Shown: piece by piece, positions 7,927 to 17,069 of the stretch
Position numbering within the stretch: the stretch's first letter is position 1
How the letters are laid out: every line of letters starts with the position of its first letter
Assembly (NCBI RefSeq): GCF_037577855.1
Contig: NZ_JBAKFX010000019.1
Span: 1 to 63,302, forward strand
DNA: 63,302 nucleotides
Direction: 5' to 3'
Source of the DNA: Dethiothermospora halolimnae
Lineage (GTDB): Bacteria > Bacillota > Clostridia > Tissierellales > VENL01
Position numbers and translations under genes: made by a program
Notes under the pieces: model-generated
Databases searched by the model: none
Told to the model about the DNA's origin: nothing
Seen by the model: the letters and a program-made list of their open reading frames with translations, nothing else

Positions 7927-8979
7927 CTATACTAGTTTTAAATTTTCGTTTCCCTTTAACTTTGCTATCATATTACTAATTAATTTAACCTCTTCTTCTA
8001 TATCATTTACACTTACCACTTCCGATGGTGAATGCATATATCTTAATGGCAATGAAACTAAAGCTACAGGAACTCCTTTTCCAGTTAATCTTATTTTATC
8101 TGCATCGGTACCTGTTCTCCCTGGAGTTAATTCATACTGAATATTTATATCATTAGCTTCAGCAGTACTTTCTAAAAGCCCATTAATCTTTTTATTTATA
8201 GGAGCACCCTTTGATAAAACTGGACCATTACCTAATTTTACATCTCCATGTTTCTTTTTATCTAAATTTGGATAATCAGTTCCAAAGGTAACATCACAGG
8301 CTATTGCCATATTTGGAGTTATGCCACTTCCTGCAAAGTATGCTCCCCCCATATTGGTTTCTTCATTAACTGTACTTACTGCATACACTCCAACTTTACA
8401 GTCCATATTTTTCAATTCTTTTATAACCTCTGCTACTATAAAAGCTCCCGTTCTATTATCTAAACCTCTAGCTGTCATAAGATTATTTTCTAGATAATTA
8501 TAATCAAAATCGTATATTATATAATCACCTATATTTATTTTTGCTTCAGCCTTTTCCTTATTTTCAAAGCCACAGTCAATATATATATCTTCTATTTTAA
8601 CTTCTCCCTTTGAACCACCATGATGTTCTGCATTTACTCCTACAACACCATTTACTATTCCATCTTTTGTTAATACCCTAACCCTACTTCCAAGGGCCAA
8701 TTTAGGATTTATCCCGCCTGCTTTTACTACACTTAAAAAACCATTATCGTCTATGTAATTAACCATAAAAGCTATCTCATCACAATGACCTGCTATCATA
8801 ACTTTAAACTCTGCATCTGGATTAATAACTGCTATTGCATTTCCTGAAAAGTCTGTCATAGTCTCATCAGCATATTCCTTTACATAATCTAACCATTTTC
8901 TCTGTATACTTTCTTCTCCACCGGATGGTGATGGTGTAGATAATAACTCTTCTAAAAACTTCTTTGATTCTATTTTCAT
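7927..8979 (-). CDS. M42 family metallopeptidase (glutamyl aminopeptidase type)
   Basis: A 350-residue cytoplasmic di-metal aminopeptidase. Visible metal and catalytic residues of the M42/M20 superfamily are His65 (AGHCDEIAF), Asp174 (ARGLDNRTG), the pair Glu206-Glu207 (STVNEETNMGG), Asp229 (AIACDVT) and His316 (RYMHSPSE). The length is normal for the TET-peptidase-like group, which forms large dodecamers and trims peptides. The start ATG follows GGGGTG at good spacing. The gene stands alone with its own intrinsic terminator; its neighbours suggest no specific substrate. Confidence 0.95.
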   Translation of the reverse strand: MKIESKKFLEELLSTPSPSGGEESIQRKWLDYVKEYADETMTDFSGNAIAVINPDAEFKVMIAGHCDEIAFMVNYIDDNGFLSVVKAGGINPKLALGSRVRVLTKDGIVNGVVGVNAEHHGGSKGEVKIEDIYIDCGFENKEKAEAKINIGDYIIYDFDYNYLENNLMTARGLDNRTGAFIVAEVIKELKNMDCKVGVYAVSTVNEETNMGGAYFAGSGITPNMAIACDVTFGTDYPNLDKKKHGDVKLGNGPVLSKGAPINKKINGLLESTAEANDINIQYELTPGRTGTDADKIRLTGKGVPVALVSLPLRYMHSPSEVVSVNDIEEEVKLISNMIAKLKGNENLKLV

Positions 8980-9061
8980 AGTTTACACCCCTTTTAAAGT
9001 TTAAATTCCTTATATACTATCTTATCATTATATAGACAGAATTTCATTATAATAAAATACT

Positions 9062-10729
9062 TTAATATTTTTCAGGAATTGAAACAATAAAGTTATTACC
9101 ATTTTCATCAACAACTAACTTTAAATCACCTCCATATTTATCCACCAATCTTTTAATAATAAATAGACCCAAACCATTACCATTGTCTCCTTTAGTACTA
9201 AATCCTTTATTAAATATTTTTTCCCTTATATCCTCAGGTATAATAGGTACATTATTAGTTATTTTAAAAATATAGTACCCTAACTCATAGCTAATCTCTA
9301 TCTTTAATATTTTCATATCACTATCAGAATTAGTCAATGCATACATAGCATTTTTTATAAGATTAGTTATTATCTTTATAAGATCATATAAATCAATTGG
9401 TAATTCTTCTGTTATTTCTATAGTATCTAATTCAACTTCAATATTTTGTTTTTTAGCCTCATTAATTGCAGTACTAATAGTAGCTTCCAATTCCGGTATA
9501 CCTATTTCATAATTATTATGGATAGCTCTTCCCTCATTGGCTATATTTTTTAAATACTCCATTGCCCTTTCTGAATGTCCCATTTCTAGTAATGCTTGTA
9601 TAATCTGAAGATGATTCATAAAATCATGTTTATAAATACGAAGCTTTTGATTTAAATTTTCACTGACATTTAATCTATAATTAACCATTTCTTTTTCAGT
9701 AACTAATCGGGATAATACTAACACTTCTAAAGTAATAATAATAGCTACAATTACACTAATAATTCCCACTATTTTGAAACTTCCTTTTATTCCTTCTTTA
9801 GTGGGTTCTATAAGGCTATCTATTGGAACTAAACTGACTATATTCCATTCCGGGGACTTCATATCGCTTACTCCCAATAAATAATCAGTGCCTTTAATAT
9901 TTACTTCTTTTACAAAAAGCTCTAGATTATCTCTATTATGTATTGTTATAAAGTTTGACTTTAGTTTTATATATGGTTTAGATATAATAGGCTTAAAAAA
10001 TTCATTATATATAGATATATCATTATCATCAGTTAAGGCGATGGTACTATATAAACTGATTAGTTCCTCCTTATCTATATCAACAAATATAAATCCAACC
10101 ACCCCATTGTCAACATCATTTCCCGTCCCCATTAATTTCCCTTCATCGGAGTCCTTTGGAGTAATATGATGTATTTTTTGTACAAGTAAAACTTTATCAT
10201 CTTGTTTTCCACCTTTAGATAATCTATCTATATTAATGTCTATCCACAACTGTTCCTTGTTATTAATAAGTATTTCATTATACAACTTATCTATAAAAAA
10301 TTTATCACCATCTATATTTAGTTTGTTTTTAGCAGAAAGCACTTTTCCATCTATGGTTATACATGTTGCATCGTTTATATACTCATTACTATCCACAATC
10401 TTTCTAATCTTACTTTTTATATAGGCATCTATTCTCTTCTTATATATAGAAGTATCGTATTTAGCTATAGAAGCCCCGATGGCTAAGTTAGTTGCAAAGC
10501 CGTTAACTTCACCGGCAACTTTATTAAGTTCCGATTCTAAAACTTCTCTAGTTTTTATTAGTACTTTTTTAGAAACTTCTATTTTGTCCTTTTTAACCGC
10601 ATTTATAGTGCCTTCATATATAAAATAAATATTTATTATTATAGGAAAATATATTAATATAAGAAAAAATAAAATAAGCCTAGTTCTTAATCCTCTATTT
10701 TTTAAAATATTATTCAAAAATTTCTTCAA
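9062..10729 (-). CDS. Sensor histidine kinase, CitA/DcuS-like
   Basis: The protein (555 residues) has a membrane segment near the N-terminus (LILFFLILIYFPIIINIYFI), a large extracellular Cache-type sensing domain to about residue 315, and a second membrane segment (IVGIISVIVAIIITLEVLVL). The phospho-acceptor region is RIYKHDFMNHLQII, which has the SpoOB/CitA-type HDFMNHL pattern rather than a classical H-box. A HATPase domain with N-box LIKNAMYAL and GNGLGLFIIKRLV follows. I chose the TTG at 10729 because AGGGGTGA lies just upstream; an ATG ten codons earlier (10759) lacks one. No response regulator is adjacent, so it is an orphan kinase here. Transmembrane carboxylate or amino-acid sensing is the usual role of the family. 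Confidence 0.88.
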   Translation of the reverse strand: MKKFLNNILKNRGLRTRLILFFLILIYFPIIINIYFIYEGTINAVKKDKIEVSKKVLIKTREVLESELNKVAGEVNGFATNLAIGASIAKYDTSIYKKRIDAYIKSKIRKIVDSNEYINDATCITIDGKVLSAKNKLNIDGDKFFIDKLYNEILINNKEQLWIDINIDRLSKGGKQDDKVLLVQKIHHITPKDSDEGKLMGTGNDVDNGVVGFIFVDIDKEELISLYSTIALTDDNDISIYNEFFKPIISKPYIKLKSNFITIHNRDNLELFVKEVNIKGTDYLLGVSDMKSPEWNIVSLVPIDSLIEPTKEGIKGSFKIVGIISVIVAIIITLEVLVLSRLVTEKEMVNYRLNVSENLNQKLRIYKHDFMNHLQIIQALLEMGHSERAMEYLKNIANEGRAIHNNYEIGIPELEATISTAINEAKKQNIEVELDTIEITEELPIDLYDLIKIITNLIKNAMYALTNSDSDMKILKIEISYELGYYIFKITNNVPIIPEDIREKIFNKGFSTKGDNGNGLGLFIIKRLVDKYGGDLKLVVDENGNNFIVSIPEKY

Positions 10730-10790
10730 TCTATCACCCCTAGATAAAAGTATAGACATTTTATACTACTAACTTTCTTACTTGTTACAT

Positions 10791-10820
10791 ATTATAATCT
10801 TTCTTAATTTATATATGCAA
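10791..10820 (-). promoter_or_regulatory. Candidate promoter of the sensor kinase
   Basis: TTGCAT (10815-10820 on the minus strand) and a perfect TATAAT (10791-10796) are separated by 18 bases, about 60 bases upstream of the TTG start. Confidence 0.5.
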
Positions 10821-10872
10821 TTTCTGTAAATACAAATTTCCTATACATTATATCATATTTCGACAATTCATA

Positions 10873-10924
10873 ATACAGTATATATTTTATAATAATTCCA
10901 TGTTAGTTAGAATATATACTGTAT
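10873..10924. repeat. 14-bp inverted repeat in the divergent intergenic region
   Basis: ATACAGTATATATT (10873-10886) and AATATATACTGTAT (10911-10924) are exact reverse complements separated by 24 bases. They lie in the 596-base spacer between the divergently transcribed kinase and YjeM-type transporter genes. The spacing suits a pair of protein-binding sites better than a terminator. Apart from this and the kinase promoter, the rest of the spacer up to 11325 shows only the AAAGGAGG ribosome site of the transporter. Confidence 0.45.
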
Positions 10925-11325
10925 ATTTTGCAACAAATCATCTCATATTTTCATCTATAAACATATTATACCACGACATCTATTATAGTTATCTGTTTTC
11001 ACGATTATATATTTTTTGATTGTCATTTAATATTATGAAGCTTAGTATTTAAATTTCAGTTGTTAATATTTTGTCTCATTTATTATCACAATAGTTATTA
11101 CTATTTAAATAATACTCAAATAAAATTTTAGCTTTATTATTGTATTTTAGTCTATTTCATTGGTAATAAGTATAATAACTTATATTAAACCTCTGTAATT
11201 TTTCTGATTTTACAAAAAACCCTGAAAATTACTACTTATCATTAAATCATTGATTTTTTTTCTGTATTATGTGAAAATCTATATCGTACTAATTTTAAAG
11301 TGAAATAATTTAAAGGAGGAAAACG

Positions 11326-12849
11326 ATGTCAGGAAAACAAAATAACTCAAATAAGTTAACATTAATATCTTTAGTGTTAATGATCTTTACATCAGTATTT
11401 GGCTTTGCAAATATGCCTAGATCTTTTTACTTAATGGGATATGGAGCAATTCCTTGGTTTATTCTATCTGCATTAACATTCTTTGTTCCCTTTGCCTTTA
11501 TGATGTCAGAGTATGGTGCAGCTTTTAAAAGTGAAAAGGGTGGAATTTATTCATGGATGGCAAAATCCGTTAATCCTAAATATGCCTTTGTTGGAACTTT
11601 CATGTGGTATGCTTCATATATAATATGGATGGTTAATGTGGGCTCTGGAATATGGGTTGTTGTTTCAAATGCAATATTTGGAAAAGACACAACGGCCTCT
11701 TGGTCACTATTTGGGCTAAATTCAACCCAAACATTAGGTATACTAGCTATCGCTTGGATAATCTTAGTAACTTTTGTGTCAACTAAAGGTTTAGATAAGA
11801 TTAAAAAGATAACATCTGTGGGAGGAACTGCAGTTGCATTATTAAACGTAGTATTACTAGTGGGAGCTATCGCTGTACTAATAGGTAATGGTGGAGATAT
11901 TGCCCAACCTATTGATTCAGCTAAAGTATTTGTAAAGTCTCCTAACCCATCCTATTTAACTCCAATATCAGTACTATCATTTATAGTTTTTGCTATATTT
12001 GCCTATGGTGGTATTGAGGTTACAGGTGGTTTAGTTGACCAAACTGAAAATGCCGATGTTACATTCCCTAAAGGGGTAACAATATCAGCAATTGTTATAG
12101 CTGTTGGATATGCAATAGGAATATTCCTTTGTGGTATATTCGTTAATTGGGGAGACTCTCTATCGGGAGAAGGAGTTCATATGGCCAACGTTGCCTATGT
12201 AATGATGAATAACCTAGGATTCGAATTGGGACAAGCTTTTGGATTAAGTGAAGCCATCTCAATTACTATGGGAGATTGGATAGCTAGATATGTTGGTATA
12301 TCAATGTTTTTAGCACTATCTGGAGCCTTCTTTACACTAACTTATTCTCCTCTAAAACAGGTTATAACAGGTACTCCCAAGGAATTATGGCCTAGGAGTA
12401 TTGCTAAACTTAAAGATGGAATGCCTATAAATGCTATGTGGATTCAATGTACTATCGTTGTAATTATGATCGGTCTTGTATCCTTTGGTGGAGATGCGGC
12501 TTCTAAGTTCTTTAATAAATTAGTCTTAATGACTAATGTTGCCATGACACTTCCATATATGTTTATATCAGGAGCTTTTTATTCTTTTAAGAAAAAACAA
12601 GAAATTAAGAAACCATTTGAAATATATAAGTCTAAGAAAGGCGCATTAATTGCTACTATAGTAGTTACTTTTGTTGTAGGCTTTGCTGATTTCTTTACAA
12701 TAATAGAGCCTATGATGAATGGAAGAATTGGTGACACTATATGGAGTATCGCAGGTCCTGCAATTTTTACAGGAATAGCACTAATTATGTATAATAATTA
12801 TGAAAAGAAAGAGACAAGAAAAAATATAAAACAGGATAAAGTGGCATAG
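11326..12849 (+). CDS. yjeM: APC family amino-acid transporter, YjeM type
   Basis: A 507-residue polytopic membrane protein of the amino acid-polyamine-organocation superfamily, with about twelve hydrophobic segments. The N-terminal block (MIFTSVFGFANMPRSFYLMG, then AIPWF, EKGGIYSWM and GTFMWYASYIIWMVN) is what I recall for the YjeM branch of the glutamate/GABA antiporter (GadC) group. Substrate is therefore probably an amino acid, but this is inferred from family. The ATG follows AAAGGAGG at seven bases. It is a single-gene transcript with a strong intrinsic terminator. The divergent neighbour is an orphan sensor kinase, which might respond to the same compound. Confidence 0.85.
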   Translation: MSGKQNNSNKLTLISLVLMIFTSVFGFANMPRSFYLMGYGAIPWFILSALTFFVPFAFMMSEYGAAFKSEKGGIYSWMAKSVNPKYAFVGTFMWYASYIIWMVNVGSGIWVVVSNAIFGKDTTASWSLFGLNSTQTLGILAIAWIILVTFVSTKGLDKIKKITSVGGTAVALLNVVLLVGAIAVLIGNGGDIAQPIDSAKVFVKSPNPSYLTPISVLSFIVFAIFAYGGIEVTGGLVDQTENADVTFPKGVTISAIVIAVGYAIGIFLCGIFVNWGDSLSGEGVHMANVAYVMMNNLGFELGQAFGLSEAISITMGDWIARYVGISMFLALSGAFFTLTYSPLKQVITGTPKELWPRSIAKLKDGMPINAMWIQCTIVVIMIGLVSFGGDAASKFFNKLVLMTNVAMTLPYMFISGAFYSFKKKQEIKKPFEIYKSKKGALIATIVVTFVVGFADFFTIIEPMMNGRIGDTIWSIAGPAIFTGIALIMYNNYEKKETRKNIKQDKVA

Positions 12850-12890
12850 AAAATGTTATAACTCCATTTTGGTTAAAGATATTTGAAAAA

Positions 12891-12924
12891 TAAACTGGGA
12901 TGACCTAAAGGTCATCCCAGTTTA
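12891..12924 (+). terminator. Intrinsic terminator of yjeM
   Basis: A 16-bp perfect stem (TAAACTGGGATGACCT and its complement, centre AA) is followed by nine T on the plus strand. Confidence 0.93.
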
Positions 12925-13032
12925 TTTTTTTTTATTATATATCACTCACATTAATAGACATTATGAATAGTATGTACTAGGAAATAGACATCAGGCAAAT
13001 AACATCTAAAAAAAACAAAACGAGGTGTTTTT

Positions 13033-13857
13033 ATGGCAAAAGTAGAAAATGCAAAGGTTAGTGATGTAGAAGTTTCCGTAACACAAAATGATAATATTGA
13101 AACCAGTTGCTGTGGCACAAATGATGTATCAATAAGACAGGGATGTGTTGATGTTAGGGGTAGAAATGTTGAAACTTGTATAAACACACCCGTTAGCCTA
13201 GATCCAATTACAACCGGTGCTGTAATAAAGACTCCTGTAGTATTAGCTGAACTCACTGTGCAGTTTAATGTAACATCTAATATTGAATTACCACAAAATG
13301 CATTGGAAATTAAAAATATTAAGAAAAAAGTTAAGGTAACCCAATGTATGCTTATCCAAGATACAAATATTCTCTTTATTAGAGGATTTGTTCGTAAAAA
13401 TATAGATTATTCAACAAGAACATGTGCAAATGAAGAAGGTATATGCGGAAACCTACGCCACTGTACAGTGGATGTACCATTTGAATGTACAACACCAGTT
13501 ACCTTTAACGGAACAACACCAGCTCCATTTATCCCTACTACTAACCAAGAGTATGAATATTTCAGAACACAAGAATTACCAAATGGTTTTGCTGAAAAAG
13601 ATAAATTATTATCTGGCGACTTATCTGAATATAATCAAATATCAACTGAATTCTTCAATGAGCTTCCTTACTGTGAACTAATAAGTAGTAGAATAGTTGA
13701 ATTTGATGAATATATAGACCGTCAAGAGCCAATAGGAACCGCTCCATTTGAAGAAAGAGTATTTAATAACATTGAGCAAAAAATGGTTGTATTCTTAACA
13801 CTAAAACTATTGCAAAAAAGACAAGTAGCTGTTGATCCCAATGGTGATTTAGCTTAG
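13033..13857 (+). CDS. CsxC-like spore exosporium/coat protein
   Basis: The 274-residue protein is cysteine-rich at its N-terminal end (TSCCGTNDV, RQGCVDV, ETCINTPV). It has a repeated type of domain (VLAELTVQFNVTSNIELPQNALEIK then KVKVTQCMLI and FIRGFVRKNIDYSTRTC) that I associate with clostridial exosporium proteins of the CsxC kind. The second half (GTTPAPFIPTTNQEYEYF...) resembles the same domain again. No signal peptide or membrane segment is present, as expected for a coat or exosporium protein assembled from the mother cell. The ATG follows GAGGTG. It is a single gene ending in an intrinsic terminator. Family assignment is from memory of sequence style and is moderately sure; spore surface location is inferred. 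Confidence 0.6.
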   Translation: MAKVENAKVSDVEVSVTQNDNIETSCCGTNDVSIRQGCVDVRGRNVETCINTPVSLDPITTGAVIKTPVVLAELTVQFNVTSNIELPQNALEIKNIKKKVKVTQCMLIQDTNILFIRGFVRKNIDYSTRTCANEEGICGNLRHCTVDVPFECTTPVTFNGTTPAPFIPTTNQEYEYFRTQELPNGFAEKDKLLSGDLSEYNQISTEFFNELPYCELISSRIVEFDEYIDRQEPIGTAPFEERVFNNIEQKMVVFLTLKLLQKRQVAVDPNGDLA

Positions 13858-13868
13858 ATTATACCTTT

Positions 13869-13894
13869 GAGTATCTAGATTTATCTAGATACTC
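13869..13894 (+). terminator. Intrinsic terminator of the exosporium-like gene
   Basis: GAGTATCTAGAT / ATCTAGATACTC (12-bp perfect stem, TT centre) is followed by seven T. Confidence 0.92.
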
Positions 13895-13960
13895 TTTTTT
13901 TATTTATATTCTTAAAAAAATTATTTTTCAATACTATATTATGTAACTATATAATATTTG

Positions 13961-15361
13961 TTAATAATTTTTATAAAAATATTCCTCCAATGTTATATTG
14001 TTATCTTTTATTTCTGTTGAAACTTCTTTTCCAATATATCTTATATGCCAAGGTTCATATTTATAGCCGGTAATATCTTCTTTGCCCTCGGGATAACGTA
14101 TTATAAATCCATGTTTATGGGCATTTTCCCTAAGCCATTTACCTTCCCTAGTTTCACCAAAATATTGGCTTAATCCATAACCTACGGAATTGCTGGTTAC
14201 ATCCATAGCAAGACCTGTTTGATGTTCACTTTCCCCTGGTTTTGCACTAAATTCATTTGCCTTTTTCATACCTTCTCTCATAACCTTTGATGTAAATATA
14301 TATTTTTGTCGATTATATGATCTATATCCAGATAATCCGTATAGGTTTATATTCTCTTTTTTTCCAGCCCTAAATAGATTCTCAAGAGCTATAGCTGCAT
14401 CTTTTCTCATTAATTTTTTTTCATGAAATTCTTTAAATGTAAAGTCTATATTGGGAACTACTAAGTTTTCAGGCTTATAATTAGAAGGTAAGCTATTATC
14501 CTTATTAATAAGCACTTTTATATCAGATGGATTATCAACTATTATATGGTCTGTTAATATGGCCCTTTTTAAATACTCCATTGTTCTTGGTCCATATATG
14601 CCATCATTAATCAATCCATCATATTGGGTTTGAAAATCTAAAATTACAGTTTTAGTTTTTTCATTGTAATCACCATCTTCATTTAAGGAATACCCTAAAA
14701 CATTTAATGCATTTTGTATTCTTTTTACATGCTCTCCATTACTATTTATATTATAAATACCATGAGGCAGCTGTTCTATCGTATTTATAGTATTATTCTG
14801 GGGAATATATATTTTCTGTCCAATATAAATAATGTCATTATTTAACTTATTATATAATTTAAGTTGTTTTATTGTAATATTATACTTATATGCTATTTTG
14901 TATAACGCATCTCCCTTTCTCACAATATAAGAATTATCTCTAGGAATTTGTAATCTTTGTCCCACATATATTAAATCATTACTTAATTTATTTACATCTT
15001 TTAATTTATATACTGTAGTATTAAAATGGTTAGCTATCTTATATAATGTATCCCCACTTTCTACAGTATATATCCCCTCTCTACTATTATAGGAACCACT
15101 AACCGTCGATTGCGCTTTTACTACACTTGAGCTAAAGGGTAATGAAGCTATAAGAATGGAACCAACCATTATATTGATCCCCTTTATTTTTAAATTAGGA
15201 AAATTTTTTGTTATATACTTTTTAATTTGTTCCTTTATATTCTGCTTGTAGTTTCCATCAGTAAATTCATTGGAAAATTCAGTTAACCCCTTATCTAAAT
15301 ACAAAATAAGTCTATATCCATCATCCTCTTTTAATAGCTTATGGTCAATAACCCAGTCCAT
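13961..15361 (-). CDS. LysM-LysM-PG_binding-VanY D,D-carboxypeptidase-like protein
   Basis: A 466-residue cell-wall protein. The N-terminal domain of about 60 residues (WVIDHKLLKEDDGYRLILYL...) precedes a membrane segment (about 63-83, INIMVGSILIASLPFSSSVV), so the catalytic part is outside. Then come two LysM domains (about 97-140 and 144-187), a peptidoglycan-binding helical repeat (about 205-265) and a VanY/M15B peptidase domain. The peptidase domain has the zinc and catalytic motifs SEHQTGLAMD and EPWHIRY. The family trims D-Ala from peptidoglycan stem peptides. The ATG at 15361 has GGTGAT just upstream. Its place between a spore-surface gene and the spoVA operon suggests a role in spore cortex or wall, which is inference. 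Confidence 0.9.
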   Translation of the reverse strand: MDWVIDHKLLKEDDGYRLILYLDKGLTEFSNEFTDGNYKQNIKEQIKKYITKNFPNLKIKGINIMVGSILIASLPFSSSVVKAQSTVSGSYNSREGIYTVESGDTLYKIANHFNTTVYKLKDVNKLSNDLIYVGQRLQIPRDNSYIVRKGDALYKIAYKYNITIKQLKLYNKLNNDIIYIGQKIYIPQNNTINTIEQLPHGIYNINSNGEHVKRIQNALNVLGYSLNEDGDYNEKTKTVILDFQTQYDGLINDGIYGPRTMEYLKRAILTDHIIVDNPSDIKVLINKDNSLPSNYKPENLVVPNIDFTFKEFHEKKLMRKDAAIALENLFRAGKKENINLYGLSGYRSYNRQKYIFTSKVMREGMKKANEFSAKPGESEHQTGLAMDVTSNSVGYGLSQYFGETREGKWLRENAHKHGFIIRYPEGKEDITGYKYEPWHIRYIGKEVSTEIKDNNITLEEYFYKNY

Positions 15362-15417
15362 TTTTATCACCTTTTCTCTATATTCTACTGGAGAACGAAT
15401 TCCCCTCTATATAATCA

Positions 15418-15445
15418 ATGGTTAGATAGATATCTATCTAACCAT
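15418..15445 (-). terminator. 28-bp palindrome after the spoVA operon
   Basis: ATGGTTAGATAGAT / ATCTATCTAACCAT is a perfect palindrome with no spacer, 20 bases beyond the last gene of the spoVA operon. No T-tract follows on the minus strand, so termination is plausible but not certain. Confidence 0.5.
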
Positions 15446-15465
15446 AATATACATTAAAATTTTCT

Positions 15466-15672
15466 TTATTGTTGCTTATATTGTGGCTCTTGACTTTGAA
15501 TATATTGATTTCTTTTCTCTAAAGTTTTAAGGGCAGTATCAAGATCTTGAGCTATTTGTTGGTATTGTTGTTTAGCCTGCTTATCTTGAGTCTCTAGTGC
15601 GAATGTCTTCATAGTTGAAGCAGCACTTTGAATTCCTGCAATAGCCTGTTGCATTTGAGTACCTACTGTCAT
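15466..15672 (-). CDS. DUF1657 domain protein
   Basis: A 68-residue, mostly helical, glutamine-rich protein of the DUF1657 family, found next to spoVA genes in spore formers; its molecular role is unknown. It is the last gene of the operon and a paralogue of the first gene (18433-18639). Both start MTV and both end in (E)EPQYK, with similar heptad-like spacing of hydrophobic residues. GGGAGGTGAG precedes the ATG. The mirrored placement of two DUF1657 genes at the operon ends is notable. Confidence 0.88.
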   Translation of the reverse strand: MTVGTQMQQAIAGIQSAASTMKTFALETQDKQAKQQYQQIAQDLDTALKTLEKRNQYIQSQEPQYKQQ

Positions 15673-15694
15673 TATATCTCACCTCCCTTCAAAT

Positions 15695-16048
15695 CTACCC
15701 CTTTGATTTAAATAATAGAGCCCCAAAAAAACCAAAGATAATAGCAGAAGAAATACCTGCACTGGTAACTTCAAAAATTCCTGTAAGTACCCCCACTAAT
15801 CCATTGGTTTCTGCCTCTGCAAGGGCACCTTTTACTAAAGAATTACCAAAGCTTACTATTGGTACACTGGCTCCTGCCCCTGCAAATTTTATAAGGGGAT
15901 CATATAACCCAAGACCTCCTAATATAGTACCCACTACAACTAAAGTACTTGTGGTATGGGCAGGAGTAAGTTTAAAAACATCCATCATTATTTGTGCCAC
16001 TACACATATACTTCCCCCTACAATAAATGCCCATATAAACTTTTCCAT
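15695..16048 (-). CDS. spoVAE: Stage V sporulation protein AE (SpoVAEb-type)
   Basis: The 117-residue integral membrane protein has about four hydrophobic segments and the family signatures FIWAFIVGGSICVVAQIMMD and GASVPIVSFGNSLVKGA. With SpoVAC it forms part of the inner-spore-membrane channel that moves Ca2+-dipicolinate into the developing spore and out at germination. The AGAGGTG ribosome site overlaps the end of spoVAD, so the two are translationally close. It resembles SpoVAC in sequence, as the family does generally. Confidence 0.95.
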   Translation of the reverse strand: MEKFIWAFIVGGSICVVAQIMMDVFKLTPAHTTSTLVVVGTILGGLGLYDPLIKFAGAGASVPIVSFGNSLVKGALAEAETNGLVGVLTGIFEVTSAGISSAIIFGFFGALLFKSKG

Positions 16049-16055
16049 AACTTAT

Positions 16056-17069
16056 CTACACCTCTTCTTCCATCTCTATTGACACTGCATGGGCTATACA
16101 TGGAATACTTTCTTTTTGTTGGTAGGATAATGGAGATAACAATGCCCCTGTCGCTACTACTAGTATCCTTTTTAATTCTCCCTTTTTCATACGATTAATA
16201 AAATGTCCATAGGTAACGGTTGCGGAACATCCACAACCACTTCCCCCTGCTATTACAGGTTGATCATCTTTGTATATTAATATCCCACAGTCAGTAAAAA
16301 TTTTTTCTGGAATTTTTAAGCCATGATCAATTAATAAATCACCGGCTATTTTGTGCCCTATTTTACCAAGGTCTCCAGTTGCTATAACATCATAATAAGA
16401 AGGTTTAATATTTAAATCTCTAAAGTGGGCTTCTATAGTATCCACAGCAGCTGGAGCCATTGCTGATCCCATATTAAAGGGGTCTGATATTCCCATATCA
16501 ACAACCCTTCCAATAGTAGCAGAAGTTATTTTAGGTCCTTCACCCCTATTTGACAATAATGCAGCTCCAGCCCCAGTTACTGTCCATTGAGCCGTGGGTG
16601 GCTTTTGAGAACCATATTCTGTTGGATATCTAAATTGTTTTTCCACCGACGCATTATGACTTGATGCCCCTGCCAAAACATACTGGGCTGATTTACTATC
16701 TATTAATAGGCTTCCTAAAGCTAATCCTTCCATAGAACTAGAACATGCACCGAAAATACCAAGATAAGGTGTACCAAGAGTTCTAGCTGTAAAGCTACTG
16801 GATATAATCTGGTTCATTAAATCTCCACTTAAAAAAAATTGTATATCTTCCTTCTTCATATTTGCCTTTTCTATAGCTGTTTCACATGCCTCTTCTAGAA
16901 GTTTCTTTTCTGCTTTTTCAAAACTATCCTGACCTAGCCATATATCCCCATGTAATAAATCAAAGTCATTTGATAAAGCTCCCTTGGCTTCAAAGGGACC
17001 TCCAACAGCAGCGGAAGATAACACTACAGGTTTAGATTCAAATACCCATGTCTGGTTTCCTTTAAGCAT
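16056..17069 (-). CDS. spoVAD: Stage V sporulation protein AD
   Basis: A 337-residue soluble protein with the thiolase/ketoacyl-synthase-like fold of SpoVAD. Landmarks are ACSSSMEGLALGS (nucleophile-elbow-like block), TGAGAALLS and GGSGCGCSATVTYGHFI. In Bacillus, SpoVAD binds Ca2+-dipicolinic acid at the inner spore membrane and works with SpoVAC and SpoVAE in its uptake. The ATG follows the stop codon of spoVAC directly, with AGGTGG upstream. Length is normal for the family. Confidence 0.96.
   Translation of the reverse strand: MLKGNQTWVFESKPVVLSSAAVGGPFEAKGALSNDFDLLHGDIWLGQDSFEKAEKKLLEEACETAIEKANMKKEDIQFFLSGDLMNQIISSSFTARTLGTPYLGIFGACSSSMEGLALGSLLIDSKSAQYVLAGASSHNASVEKQFRYPTEYGSQKPPTAQWTVTGAGAALLSNRGEGPKITSATIGRVVDMGISDPFNMGSAMAPAAVDTIEAHFRDLNIKPSYYDVIATGDLGKIGHKIAGDLLIDHGLKIPEKIFTDCGILIYKDDQPVIAGGSGCGCSATVTYGHFINRMKKGELKRILVVATGALLSPLSYQQKESIPCIAHAVSIEMEEEV

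Noticed and set aside
11000..11325. T-box or amino-acid riboswitch before the YjeM-type transporter
   Set aside because: No T-box motif, no terminator hairpin and no conserved riboswitch core is visible in the AT-rich leader.
13424..13681. 85-codon frame within the exosporium-like gene
   Set aside because: Out-of-frame shadow on the same strand, without a ribosome site or domain.
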